A stretch of 64,000 bases of DNA from Pseudomonas sp. Teo4 (lineage in GTDB: Bacteria; Pseudomonadota; Gammaproteobacteria; Pseudomonadales; Pseudomonadaceae). Position 1 is the first letter of the stretch. Each line of letters opens with the position of its first letter. Positions 8,816-16,920 of this stretch are shown piece by piece. The position numbers and the translations under genes are program-made. The notes under the pieces were generated by a model. It did no database searches and was not told the DNA's origin. It saw only the letters and a program-made list of their open reading frames with translations. Location: NCBI RefSeq assembly GCF_034387475.1, contig NZ_JAXCIL010000001.1, positions 3,100,001 through 3,164,000 on the forward strand. The letters run 5' to 3'.

Positions 8816-9811
8816 ATGCCAAACAAACCAACCTTTTGGTTCTACAACAAACACCTTCTCACGACCCAAGTTAAGGATGCAGTCGCGGTCAGTGTGATGC
8901 GTCACGAGAGCCTGCCTTTGGCGCAAATCTCCAACCGCGAACCCGCAGCTCTGTTTGCCTGCGACCCTCAGTGTTCCACCCTGAGTTCATCCACACTAAG
9001 CATCCTTACTCACTTTCGCTACGGGCCATTTGGATACTCACCCGCCGACACAAGTGAAACATGCCTACTCCAGTTCAACGGTGAACGCCTAGAGCATCTC
9101 TTGGGCTGCTACTTGCTTGGCAACGGCCATCGCGCCTTCAACCCAAAGATGATGCGCTTCCACAGCCCAGATCACCTGAGCCCCTTTGCCGCAGGTGGCT
9201 TGAATAGTTACATGTACTGCCACGGCGACCCAATTAATCTTCGAGATCCGAGTGGAAAATCGATATTCCACGTGCTGTTCAAGCCCCTGACCCCCTTAGT
9301 AAAAATTACTATTGGCGGCTTGACGATCGCGTTGACAAAACAGAAATCAGACTTCCTTTTGGAAGTAAAACTCACAACACAACACGCGCTCACGCGAGGC
9401 CCGATCCAACCACATGATTTCCCGGTTGAGCGGAAATTTCTAATGCAATACTCCAACAAATCGTCTCGCCCATTCGACAAGGCCGTAAATGGCGTCAACT
9501 TCAATCTGGCCACACACGGCGATGCAAGCCTGACCATGGAACAAGCCACTTACTACATAAAGGCAACACATTCAGGCAGTTTAAACACAGCATCGCACTG
9601 GGGGAGCACCAAAGGATGGGGAAAGGGTTACATCGAGACCGGCCAACCGCAGGCAGCAGTAGGTGCAGGTTTCAATTTTATTGCAACGGTCGTTTCCGGC
9701 CCGCTAGACCACGCGGCCTACAAAACTGGCAAATACCTATCCACCCAAGAATTCAACATGCCTGCTGAAGTGCGCGATAAATTGCGCGAATTCACCTCCC
9801 CCGCCAAATAG
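8816..9811 (+). CDS. Orphan RHS-core protein with variable C-terminal domain
   Basis: A 331-residue protein carrying only the terminal RHS-associated core: GCYLLGNGHRAFNPKMMRF, then HSPDHLSPF, GGLNSYMYC, GDPIN and DPSG at about residues 103-147. In full RHS proteins this core precedes a polymorphic toxin tip. The tail after DPSG (about 184 residues) is unique to me and has no recognised toxin motif; it includes a hydrophobic patch right after the core and a central YNxxxHGD-like acidic/His region. The YD repeats are absent, and the tail DNA is visibly more AT-rich than its neighbours. No immunity gene follows. It sits between two purine genes, which suggests insertion. Weak ribosome site. Confidence 0.75.
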   Translation: MPNKPTFWFYNKHLLTTQVKDAVAVSVMRHESLPLAQISNREPAALFACDPQCSTLSSSTLSILTHFRYGPFGYSPADTSETCLLQFNGERLEHLLGCYLLGNGHRAFNPKMMRFHSPDHLSPFAAGGLNSYMYCHGDPINLRDPSGKSIFHVLFKPLTPLVKITIGGLTIALTKQKSDFLLEVKLTTQHALTRGPIQPHDFPVERKFLMQYSNKSSRPFDKAVNGVNFNLATHGDASLTMEQATYYIKATHSGSLNTASHWGSTKGWGKGYIETGQPQAAVGAGFNFIATVVSGPLDHAAYKTGKYLSTQEFNMPAEVRDKLREFTSPAK

Positions 9812-9842
9812 ACACCTAAGGTAACGAAATTTCTGGCAGACG

Positions 9843-9871
9843 AAAAAAAGCCCGCCAGTGTGAGAGCGGGC
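9843..9871 (-). terminator. Rho-independent terminator of hiuH
   Basis: On the minus strand, GCCCGC / GCGGGC stem with a 10-base loop followed by seven T residues, 34 bases after the hiuH stop codon. Confidence 0.8.
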
Positions 9872-9904
9872 CAAAGGACCTACGAAGATTCTTCTAGTGA
9901 CCAA

Positions 9905-10258
9905 CTAGCTTCCACGATAGGTCGAGTAGCTGTACGGCGAGATCAGCAGCGGCACGTGGTAGTGATCCTGCTTCTCGTCGATGCCAAAGCGCAGCACCAC
10001 AACATCCAGAAACGCCGGCTCCGGCAACTGCACGCCACGGGCACGGTAGTAGGCGCCTGCGCTGAATTGCAGCTGGTAGACGCCAGTACGGTAATCGTCA
10101 CCCTGCAGCAACGGCGCGTCGACGCGGCCGTCGCTGTTGGTCAGGGCAGTGTTCACCAGCTCCAGTTGCTGGCCTTCGACGCGGTAGAGCTCGACCTTGA
10201 TCGAGCTGCCTGGGCAGCCGTGCGCGGCATCCAGTACGTGTGTGGTCAAACGTCCCAT
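9905..10258 (-). CDS. hiuH: 5-Hydroxyisourate hydrolase (transthyretin-like)
   Basis: Hydrolyses 5-hydroxyisourate, the product of urate oxidase, to OHCU. The 117-residue product has the standard family signature: N-terminal THVLD with His7, Arg45 in DGRVDAPL, the HYHVPLLISPY block (His99/His101) and the invariant C-terminal YRGS. ATG at 10258 has GAGG nine bases upstream; the longer reading frame upstream has no such site and runs over the operator at 10365. Divergent from puuE-uraD, the other steps of the same pathway. Short enough to be cytosolic, with no signal peptide. Confidence 0.95.
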   Translation of the reverse strand: MGRLTTHVLDAAHGCPGSSIKVELYRVEGQQLELVNTALTNSDGRVDAPLLQGDDYRTGVYQLQFSAGAYYRARGVQLPEPAFLDVVVLRFGIDEKQDHYHVPLLISPYSYSTYRGS

Positions 10259-10364
10259 TGCTTGTCGCCTCTTGTGCAGATCGTGGGCAGAAAATACCCG
10301 GCAGGCACCAAAATGGGCCTTACCGTATTCGGGAATGCAGCCATTAAGACATTTTCGCAAAAGA

Positions 10365-10374
10365 TTGTACACAA
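10365..10374. promoter_or_regulatory. Probable GclR operator before hiuH
   Basis: TTGTACACAA with A and T flanks, about 107 bp upstream of the hiuH ATG in the hiuH/puuE divergent region. Confidence 0.6.
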
Positions 10375-10477
10375 TTTTTTGAACCCATCCGCCGCCCCTG
10401 CCGTTACGCCCCGGCAAACCGGTCACCAGTCGCTAATACAGGCGCTATGCCGACGTCAACACCATTAACTGACCAAA

Positions 10478-10495
10478 TGGGCAGGTTTCTTGCAA
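10478..10495 (+). promoter_or_regulatory. Sigma-54-like promoter for the puuE genes
   Basis: GGGCAGG-N4-TTGCAA, with GG and GC ten bases apart as required for sigma-54 (-24/-12). Two mismatches to the TGGCACG half, perfect TTGCAA half. Predicted start near 10505, upstream of the operator at 10570. Nitrogen control of a purine-nitrogen pathway would make sense; the site itself is only a motif match. Confidence 0.35.
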
Positions 10496-10569
10496 AGGCT
10501 TTCCAGGCAAGGCTCATGCGACAAATGGGAAGAAATGCGGAAAAACAGGCTTACAAAAGATTTCAGAAG

Positions 10570-10579
10570 TTGTATACAA
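10570..10579. promoter_or_regulatory. Probable GclR operator before puuE
   Basis: TTGTATACAA, perfect palindrome, 75 bp upstream of the puuE GTG start and downstream of the sigma-54-like promoter, a position suited to repression. Confidence 0.62.
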
Positions 10580-10654
10580 TCAGCCCATCCGGTGGTGCGA
10601 CATCCCGACGCGGCCCGCCCACCCCCGCACTAACGCACAAGAAGGAAGACTGCA

Positions 10655-11581
10655 GTGAGCGCTGACTACCCTCGCGACCTGATCGGTTACGGCAACAACC
10701 CACCTCACCCGCAATGGCCGGGCAATGCCCGCATCGCTCTGTCTTTCGTGCTCAATTACGAAGAAGGCGGCGAACGCAACATTCTGCATGGTGACAAAGA
10801 GTCCGAAGCCTTCCTCTCCGAAATGGTTGCCGCCCAGCCACTGCAGGGCCAGCGCAACATGAGCATGGAGTCGCTGTACGAGTATGGTAGCCGCGCTGGC
10901 GTCTGGCGCCTGCTCAAGCTGTTCAAGGACAGTGGCGTGCCGCTGACCATCTTCGCCGTGGCCATGGCCGCCCAACGCCACCCCGACGTGATTCGCGCCA
11001 TGGTCGAAGCCGGCCATGAAATCTGCAGCCACGGCTACCGCTGGATCGACTACCAGAACATGGACGAGGCGCAAGAGCGCGAGCACATGCTCGAAGCCAT
11101 CCGCATCCTCACCGAACTGACCGGCGAGCGCCCGCTGGGCTGGTACACCGGCCGCACCGGCCCGAACACCCGCCGTCTGGTGATGGAGGAAGGTGGCTTC
11201 CTCTATGACAGCGACACCTATGACGACGACCTGCCCTACTGGGAGCCGAACAACCCCACCGACAAGCCGCACCTGGTGATTCCCTACACCCTGGACACCA
11301 ACGACATGCGCTTCACCCAGGTACAGGGCTTCAACTGCGGCGAGCAGTTCTTCCAGTACCTCAAGGATGCCTTCGACGTGCTGTACGCAGAAGGCGCCGA
11401 GGCACCGAAGATGCTTTCCATCGGCCTGCACTGCCGCCTGGTCGGCCGCCCAGCGCGCCTCGCCGCGCTCAAGCGCTTCGTCGACTACGCCAAGAGCCAC
11501 GAGCAGGTCTGGTTCGCCCGTCGTGTGGACATCGCCCGCCACTGGCACACCACCCACCCGTACAAGAAAGAGAATGCCTGA
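10655..11581 (+). CDS. puuE: Allantoinase, NodB/polysaccharide-deacetylase type
   Basis: PuuE-type allantoinase opens the hydantoin ring of (S)-allantoin to allantoate; it is unrelated to the metal-dependent AllB enzymes. The 308-residue protein has the PuuE start RDLIGYGNNPPHPQWPG, the LNYEEGGERN block and a NodB-like barrel with AGHEICSHGYRWIDYQ near residue 118. GTG start with AAGGA eight bases upstream. Its TGA overlaps the uraD ATG by one base, so the two are coupled. In pseudomonads it is a standard member of the urate cluster with hiuH and uraD. Confidence 0.94.
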   Translation: MSADYPRDLIGYGNNPPHPQWPGNARIALSFVLNYEEGGERNILHGDKESEAFLSEMVAAQPLQGQRNMSMESLYEYGSRAGVWRLLKLFKDSGVPLTIFAVAMAAQRHPDVIRAMVEAGHEICSHGYRWIDYQNMDEAQEREHMLEAIRILTELTGERPLGWYTGRTGPNTRRLVMEEGGFLYDSDTYDDDLPYWEPNNPTDKPHLVIPYTLDTNDMRFTQVQGFNCGEQFFQYLKDAFDVLYAEGAEAPKMLSIGLHCRLVGRPARLAALKRFVDYAKSHEQVWFARRVDIARHWHTTHPYKKENA

Positions 11582-12096
11582 TGACCGCCTTCAAGACCCT
11601 CAAGCCATCCGCCCTGGACCGTGACGCCTTCGTCGAGGCTTTCGCCGATATCTACGAGCACTCGCCGTGGGTCGCAGAAAAAGCCTTCGACCTGGGCCAA
11701 CCGGGCGAACTGGACGAGATCGAGGCGCTGCACCAGCGCATGAGCGACATCCTGCTCAGCGCCAGCCACGCAGACCAGCTGGCCCTGATCAATGCTCACC
11801 CGGACCTGGCCGGCAAAGCCGCCATCCAGGGCGAGCTGACTGAATCGAGCACCAACGAGCAGGCCGGCGCTGGCATTCACCAGTGCACCGCCGAAGAGTT
11901 CGCCCGGTTCACCGAACTGAACGATGCCTACAAGGCCAAGTTCCAGTTCCCGTTCATCATGGCGGTCAAGGGCAGCAACCGACACCAGATTCTGGCCTCG
12001 TTCGAAAAACGCATTCACAACGATGCCGAAGCCGAGTTCAAGGAAGCCCTGGCGCAGATCAACCTGATTGCCCTGTTCCGCCTGCTGCAGCTTTGA
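11581..12096 (+). CDS. uraD: OHCU decarboxylase
   Basis: Decarboxylates 2-oxo-4-hydroxy-4-carboxy-5-ureidoimidazoline to (S)-allantoin, the last step from urate to allantoin. The 171-residue helical protein has all family blocks: HSPWVAE at about 27, NAHPDLAGKAA with catalytic His73, ESSTNEQAGAG with Glu93, and ELNDAYKAKFQFPFI. Starts within the puuE stop codon (TGATG). The 107 bp after its stop contain no gene, although many pseudomonads have allantoicase there. Confidence 0.95.
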   Translation: MTAFKTLKPSALDRDAFVEAFADIYEHSPWVAEKAFDLGQPGELDEIEALHQRMSDILLSASHADQLALINAHPDLAGKAAIQGELTESSTNEQAGAGIHQCTAEEFARFTELNDAYKAKFQFPFIMAVKGSNRHQILASFEKRIHNDAEAEFKEALAQINLIALFRLLQL

Positions 12097-12203
12097 GGAC
12101 TGAGCGCAGCCCTGACCCGAGTGCGTGACGCGTCCGTACCCAGGGCCTGGGCTGCAAGCCGGTCCACCTATTCAAGAACAACGAACATAGAAGAGATAAC
12201 CGC

Positions 12204-12707
12204 ATGCGCACCCTGATGATCGAGCCCCTGACCAAAGAAGCCTTCGCCCCTTTCGGTGACGTGATCGAAACCGACGGCAGCGACCACTTCATGATCAACA
12301 ACGGCTCGACCATGCGCTTTCACAAGCTCGCCACGGTCGAGACCGCCGAGCCTGAAGACAAAGCGATCATCAGCATCTTCCGCGCCGACGCGCAGGACAT
12401 GCCGCTGACCGTGCGCATGCTGGAACGCCATCCGCTGGGCAGCCAGGCTTTCATCCCGCTGCTCGGCAACCCCTTTCTGATCGTGGTCGCGCCCGTTGGC
12501 GATGCACCTGTATCAGGCTTGGTCCGTGCCTTCCGCAGTAATGGCAGGCAGGGCGTTAATTACCATCGCGGCGTTTGGCACCACCCGGTGCTGACGATCG
12601 AAAAGCGGGATGACTTCCTGGTGGTTGATCGCAGTGGTTCTGGCAACAACTGCGACGAGCATTACTTCACCGAGGAACAGATGCTGATCCTCAATCCCCA
12701 CCAATAA
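12204..12707 (+). CDS. allA: Ureidoglycolate lyase
   Basis: Splits ureidoglycolate into glyoxylate and urea. The 167-residue cupin-like protein begins IEPLTKEAFAPFGDVIE, the AllA signature, and carries the NYHRGVWHHPV block near residue 118 with the conserved His residues. Its glyoxylate product is the substrate of the Gcl enzyme encoded at 22.7 kb and its urea product matches the urea transporter at 29.5 kb. GAAGAGA precedes the ATG. Same-direction neighbours are uraD and puuD. Confidence 0.94.
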   Translation: MRTLMIEPLTKEAFAPFGDVIETDGSDHFMINNGSTMRFHKLATVETAEPEDKAIISIFRADAQDMPLTVRMLERHPLGSQAFIPLLGNPFLIVVAPVGDAPVSGLVRAFRSNGRQGVNYHRGVWHHPVLTIEKRDDFLVVDRSGSGNNCDEHYFTEEQMLILNPHQ

Positions 12708-12750
12708 GAAAAGGTCGGTCATCGTTTGGTGACCGGCAGAGGTACATACT

Positions 12751-14070
12751 GTGGAAGCACACCTTCACGAATGGCTGAACCTGAGCATTCGCTGGGTTCA
12801 CATGATCACCGGTGTCGCCTGGATCGGTGCATCGTTCTACTTCGTCTGGCTGGAGAACCACCTGAACCGAAGCAACCCGCGCGATGGGTTGTCGGGTGAT
12901 CTCTGGGCAATTCACGGCGGTGGTATCTACCACCTGGAGAAATACAAACTCGCACCCCCGAAAATGCCCGAGAACCTGCACTGGTTCAAATGGGAAGCCT
13001 ACTTCACCTGGATGTCCGGTATCGCCCTGCTGTGCGTGGTGTTCTACTGGAACCCGACCCTGTACCTGCTGGCCCCCGGCAGCACCCTGAGCGGTGCCGA
13101 AGGCGTCGCCATCGGTATCGGTTCGCTGATCGCCGGCTGGTTCATCTACGACTTCCTGTGCGACTCGCCGCTGGGTAAAAAGCCTGCGCTGCTCGGTGCC
13201 GTGCTGTTCGTCCTGATCATCGCCGCCTGCTTCGGCTTCAGCCTGGTGTTCAGCGGCCGTGGCGCCTACCTGCACACCGGCGCGATCATCGGCACCATCA
13301 TGGTCGGCAACGTGTTCCGCATCATCATGCCGGCCCAGCGCCAGCTGGTGGCCGCGATCGAGAACAACCAGACCCCCGACCCGGTACTGCCGGCCAAGGG
13401 CCTGCTGCGCTCGCGCCACAACAACTACTTCACCCTGCCGGTGCTGTTCATCATGATCAGCAACCACTTCCCGAGCACCTACGGCAGCCAGTACAACTGG
13501 TTGATCCTGGCCGGCATCGCGGTAGCGGCGGTACTGATCCGTCACTACTTCAACACCCGCCACGACAGCAACAAGTACGCCTGGACCCTGCCTGTCGGTG
13601 CCCTGGCGATGATCTGCCTGGCCTATGTCACCGGTCCCAAGCCGATGGCCGTTGCGCCTGAGCAGGCTGCTGCGAAGATCGAGTACCAGCCTTTGCCAGC
13701 CACTGCCGTAGGTGGCAAGACTGCTGCCGAACTGCGTGCCGAGGAAGCGGCCAAGCCGGTCGAGGCCCCCGCCGAAGCACCAGCCCAGGCAACCGCCCAG
13801 GCCGGTGGCGACGCCTTCGACAAGATCCACACCGTCATCCAGGAACGCTGCACAGTGTGCCACTCGTCCAAGCCGACCAGCCCACTGTTCAGCGCCGCCC
13901 CTGCTGGCGTGATGTTCGACACCCCGCAGCAAATCCAGGCCCAGGCCGCGCGCATTCAGGCGCAAGCGGTCGCCAGCCAGATCATGCCGCTGGGCAACAT
14001 CACTCAGATGACCGCCGAAGAGCGCAAGCTGGTCGGTGACTGGATCGCCAAAGGCGCCCCGGTGAACTGA
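12751..14070 (+). CDS. puuD: Membrane urate oxidase with cytochrome c domain
   Basis: PuuD oxidises urate to 5-hydroxyisourate and passes electrons to the respiratory chain instead of making hydrogen peroxide. The N-terminal ~290 residues form about eight membrane helices, starting with WVHMITGVAWIGASFYFVWLE. An Ala/Pro/Glu-rich linker (about 320-350) leads to a periplasmic cytochrome c domain with one CTVCH haem site (Cys367, Cys370, His371) and a probable Met ligand in IMPLGN. The fusion of urate oxidase to cytochrome c is the described form of this family. GTG start with AGAGG eight bases upstream. It needs the cytochrome c maturation genes found at 45-52 kb. Confidence 0.94.
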   Translation: MEAHLHEWLNLSIRWVHMITGVAWIGASFYFVWLENHLNRSNPRDGLSGDLWAIHGGGIYHLEKYKLAPPKMPENLHWFKWEAYFTWMSGIALLCVVFYWNPTLYLLAPGSTLSGAEGVAIGIGSLIAGWFIYDFLCDSPLGKKPALLGAVLFVLIIAACFGFSLVFSGRGAYLHTGAIIGTIMVGNVFRIIMPAQRQLVAAIENNQTPDPVLPAKGLLRSRHNNYFTLPVLFIMISNHFPSTYGSQYNWLILAGIAVAAVLIRHYFNTRHDSNKYAWTLPVGALAMICLAYVTGPKPMAVAPEQAAAKIEYQPLPATAVGGKTAAELRAEEAAKPVEAPAEAPAQATAQAGGDAFDKIHTVIQERCTVCHSSKPTSPLFSAAPAGVMFDTPQQIQAQAARIQAQAVASQIMPLGNITQMTAEERKLVGDWIAKGAPVN

Positions 14071-14103
14071 TGCACCTCTCCCGCCGGGGCGTCCGCGCGC
14101 CCC

Positions 14104-14135
14104 TGTGGGAGCGGCCTTGCGCCGCGAAAGGGCCG
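14104..14135 (+). repeat. Single REP-like element
   Basis: GTGGGAGCGGCCTTGCGCC-type unit with the GTGGGAGC head shared by the other REP elements in the window, located in the 215-bp gap between puuD and the urate permease. The rest of this gap (14071-14285) shows no gene. Confidence 0.6.
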
Positions 14136-14285
14136 GTACTGCCGGCCCAACGTTTGAAGAAACACGCAACAAGCAAGCATCGAGCGTTCGGGCTTCATGC
14201 GGGAACCCCAGGCTTTCTACCGAAAGCTTGCCGCCTGCAGCCTGACGCTTGGATCCGAGAATAAAAACAAAACTCGAGGTGCTGC

Positions 14286-15641
14286 ATGTCCGAGTCACGC
14301 AAGGCGTACATTCCAGTTGCGCCGCCGCGACAGCCTCTGCCCCTGTTCCAACTGATTCTGGTAGGCCTGCAACACGTTCTGCTGATGTATGGAGGCGCGA
14401 TTGCCGTGCCTTTGATCATCGGCCAGGCTGCCGGACTGTCTCGCGAAGAAGTCGCCTTCCTGATCAACGCCGACCTGCTGGTTGCCGGCGTTGCCACCAT
14501 TATCCAGTCGTTCGGTATCGGCCCGGTGGGCATCCGCATGCCGGTGATGATGGGCGCCAGCTTCGCAGCCGTCGGCAGCATGGTGGCCATGGCCGGCATG
14601 CCCGGTGTGGGCCTGCAGGGAATCTTCGGTGCGACCATCGCCGCCGGGTTCTTCGGCATGCTGATCGCGCCGTTCATGTCCAAGGTCGTACGCTTCTTCC
14701 CACCGCTGGTCACTGGCACGGTGATTACCTCCATTGGCCTTTCGCTGTTCCCGGTTGCGGTCAACTGGGCCGGTGGCGGCCAAGAAGCGGAAACCTTCGG
14801 CTCGCCAATCTACCTGCTGGTGGCCGGCCTGGTGCTGGCGGTAATCCTGCTGATCAACCGCTTCATGCGCGGGTTCTGGGTGAACGTATCGGTGCTGGTG
14901 GGCATGGGCCTGGGCTACATCCTGGCCGGTTCCATCGGCATGGTTGACCTGTCCGGCCTGTCCGAAGCGCCTTGGTTGCAAGTCGTCACGCCACTGCATT
15001 TCGGCATGCCGACCTTCAGCCTGGCGCCGATCCTGTCCATGTGCCTGGTGGTGGTGATCATCTTTGTCGAATCCACCGGCATGTTCCTGGCCCTGGGCAA
15101 GGTCACCGACCGCGAAGTCACCCCCGGCATGCTGCGTCGCGGCCTGCTGTGCGATGCCGGCGCGTCGTTCGTGGCGGGCTTCTTCAACACCTTCACCCAC
15201 TCGTCCTTCGCCCAGAACATCGGCCTGGTGCAGATGACCGGCGTGCGCTGCCGCTACGTCACCGTGGTGGCCGGTGCTCTGCTGATCCTGCTCAGCCTGC
15301 TGCCCAAGGCGGCTTTCCTGATTGCCTCGATCCCGCCTGCGGTACTGGGCGGCGCGTCCATCGCCATGTTCGGCATGGTCACCGCCACCGGGATCAAGAT
15401 TCTCCAGGAAGCGGACATCGGCGACCGTCGCAACCAGCTGCTGGTTGCGGTCAGCGTCGGCTTCGGCCTGATCCCTGTGGTCCGTCCGGAGTTCTTCGCG
15501 CAGATGCCACAGTGGATGGAACCCATCACCCACAGCGGCATCGCCATGGCGACAGTCAGTGCGCTGGTGTTGAACGTGCTGTTCAACATCCTCGGTGGCA
15601 CCGACCGCGCCGTGCACAACGACGCCTGTCACCAACATTGA
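14286..15641 (+). CDS. Urate/xanthine permease (NAT/NCS2 family)
   Basis: Inner-membrane proton symporter for urate or xanthine, 451 residues with about 14 hydrophobic segments. The NAT signature QNIGLVQMTG is at about 310-319, followed by VRCRYVTVVAG; FVESTGMFLALGK precedes it. N-terminal LILVGLQHVLLMYGGAIAVPLI is typical of the UacT/XanQ/PbuX group. Its place directly after the urate oxidase gene favours urate as substrate, but xanthine cannot be excluded. A hairpin with a T-rich tail follows the stop. Confidence 0.9.
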   Translation: MSESRKAYIPVAPPRQPLPLFQLILVGLQHVLLMYGGAIAVPLIIGQAAGLSREEVAFLINADLLVAGVATIIQSFGIGPVGIRMPVMMGASFAAVGSMVAMAGMPGVGLQGIFGATIAAGFFGMLIAPFMSKVVRFFPPLVTGTVITSIGLSLFPVAVNWAGGGQEAETFGSPIYLLVAGLVLAVILLINRFMRGFWVNVSVLVGMGLGYILAGSIGMVDLSGLSEAPWLQVVTPLHFGMPTFSLAPILSMCLVVVIIFVESTGMFLALGKVTDREVTPGMLRRGLLCDAGASFVAGFFNTFTHSSFAQNIGLVQMTGVRCRYVTVVAGALLILLSLLPKAAFLIASIPPAVLGGASIAMFGMVTATGIKILQEADIGDRRNQLLVAVSVGFGLIPVVRPEFFAQMPQWMEPITHSGIAMATVSALVLNVLFNILGGTDRAVHNDACHQH

Positions 15642-15647
15642 GTTACC

Positions 15648-15666
15648 GGGCGGCGCAATGCCGCCC
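15648..15666 (+). terminator. Terminator after the urate/xanthine permease
   Basis: GGGCGGC / GCCGCCC seven-bp stem with GCAAT loop, followed by TTTCTC, six bases after the stop codon. Confidence 0.65.
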
Positions 15667-15778
15667 TTTCTCACTTCTGCAATAACTGCGACACCGTCGG
15701 CCCGCCGGAATGGGCCGCCCGGGGCGCCTGCGCGCCGAAAAAACCGCCAACAAAAACAATAAGTCCGGGAATCACAAC

Positions 15779-16564
15779 ATGAAACGCATCACCTCGTCCC
15801 TGCTGTTGGGCAGCAGCCTGCTGGCCACCCTCCCCTCGCATGCAGGCGAATGGCTGCAGTGGCATGGCGAAAGCCTGTCCTACCTGTATGGCAAGGACTT
15901 CAAGGTCAACCCCGACATCCAGCAGACGATCACGTTCGAGCACGCCAACAAATGGAAATACGGCGACACGTTCCTGTTCATCGACAAGATTTTCTACAAC
16001 GGCAAGGCCGACCCCAGCAAAGGCGTGACCACCTATTACGGTGAGTTCAGCCCGCGCCTGTCGTTGGGCAAGATCACCGGCCAGAACTTCGCGTTCGGCC
16101 CGATCAAGGACGTGCTGCTGGCCATGACCTACGAGCGTGGCGAAGGCGATAACGAAGCCTACCTGATCGGCCCCGGCTTCGACCTGAACATTCCCGGATT
16201 CAACTATTTCACCCTCAATTTCTACCTGCGCAACACCGAAGGCAGCCGCCCGGGTGACAACGTCTGGCAGATCACCCCGACCTTCTCCTACACGATTCCC
16301 GCCGGCAAATCGGACATTCTGATCGACGGCTACATGGACTGGGTGGTGGACAACGACCAGACCCGACGCGGTACCTACCATTCCAACCTGCAGTTCAACC
16401 CGCAGGTCAAGTATGACCTGGGCAAGGCCATGAACCTCGGCGCCAAGCAGCTCTATGTTGGCTTCGAGTACAGCTATTGGAAGGACAAGTACGGCATCGA
16501 CAGCCAAGGCAATGTGCAAAGCAACCAAAGCGTGTTCAGCGCCCTGGTGAAAGTGCATTTCTAA
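15779..16564 (+). CDS. Tsx-like nucleoside-specific outer membrane channel (copy 1)
   Basis: A 261-residue outer membrane beta-barrel of the Tsx nucleoside channel family. N-terminal signal peptide ending at about SHA-GEWLQW, alternating beta-strand pattern, repeated aromatic residues and a C-terminal Phe (VKVHF), as expected for BAM-dependent barrels. It follows the urate permease and is the likely outer-membrane entry route for nucleosides or purines. About 70% identical by eye to the next gene; the core LIGPGFDL, YNGKAD and MDWVVDN blocks are shared. The ATG used is the one that begins the signal peptide. Confidence 0.88.
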   Translation: MKRITSSLLLGSSLLATLPSHAGEWLQWHGESLSYLYGKDFKVNPDIQQTITFEHANKWKYGDTFLFIDKIFYNGKADPSKGVTTYYGEFSPRLSLGKITGQNFAFGPIKDVLLAMTYERGEGDNEAYLIGPGFDLNIPGFNYFTLNFYLRNTEGSRPGDNVWQITPTFSYTIPAGKSDILIDGYMDWVVDNDQTRRGTYHSNLQFNPQVKYDLGKAMNLGAKQLYVGFEYSYWKDKYGIDSQGNVQSNQSVFSALVKVHF

Positions 16565-16920
16565 GAAGCTGACCAAACGCCCAAGTTTGCATCACTGTGC
16601 TCCAGGACGGAGCACTTGAGACAAGGCGCGCAAGTGAGTAATCTGCGCGCCCCCTCGATCAGGGCAGGATGGATTCTGCCTGCGTTTACTGACCGCTCAG
16701 TCAATGAATACGGGCGGTTGGCCAACGTGTTGCCAGCCTGAAATACCCTTTTCATCCGTTCAGAACGACGTCGAGCAGGATGGTTGCGCCCAACCCGGAA
16801 AAGTTGGCGCAGCTCTTGCCAAACAACTGTGGCTATTCGAAAAAAACTGACTCAAAAGACAGAAAAAAAGCGCCAACACCACGCGCTGACAACAATTCAA
16901 TCAAGGGAGCGACACTCGCA
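16565..16920. other. Region between the two Tsx-like genes
   Basis: No gene supported in 356 bases. There is a hairpin GTGCTCC/GGAGCAC at 16597-16615 and a second GGCGCGCA/TGCGCGCC stem at about 16625-16651 that may end transcription of copy 1. An imperfect TGACCGCTCAGTCA palindrome at 16690-16703 resembles TetR-family operators. The last part is AT-richer and probably holds the copy 2 promoter. Confidence 0.4.

Larger units (their letters stand above)
10259..10654. other. Divergent control region between hiuH and puuE
   Basis: No gene is supported in these 396 bases. They hold two TTGTAYACAA operators (10365 and 10570), one for each divergent side, and a sigma-54-like promoter facing puuE. 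Confidence 0.6.

Noticed and set aside
10447..10665. 72-residue frame upstream of puuE
   Set aside because: Runs across the operator and sigma-54-like site and into the puuE start; no ribosome site and no family.
12691..14298. 535-residue reading frame opposite puuD
   Set aside because: Antisense shadow of a well-conserved gene in GC-rich DNA; low-complexity Gly/Gln/His composition and no family resemblance.
14295..15674. 459-residue frame opposite the urate/xanthine permease
   Set aside because: Antisense shadow; the plus strand encodes the NAT motif.
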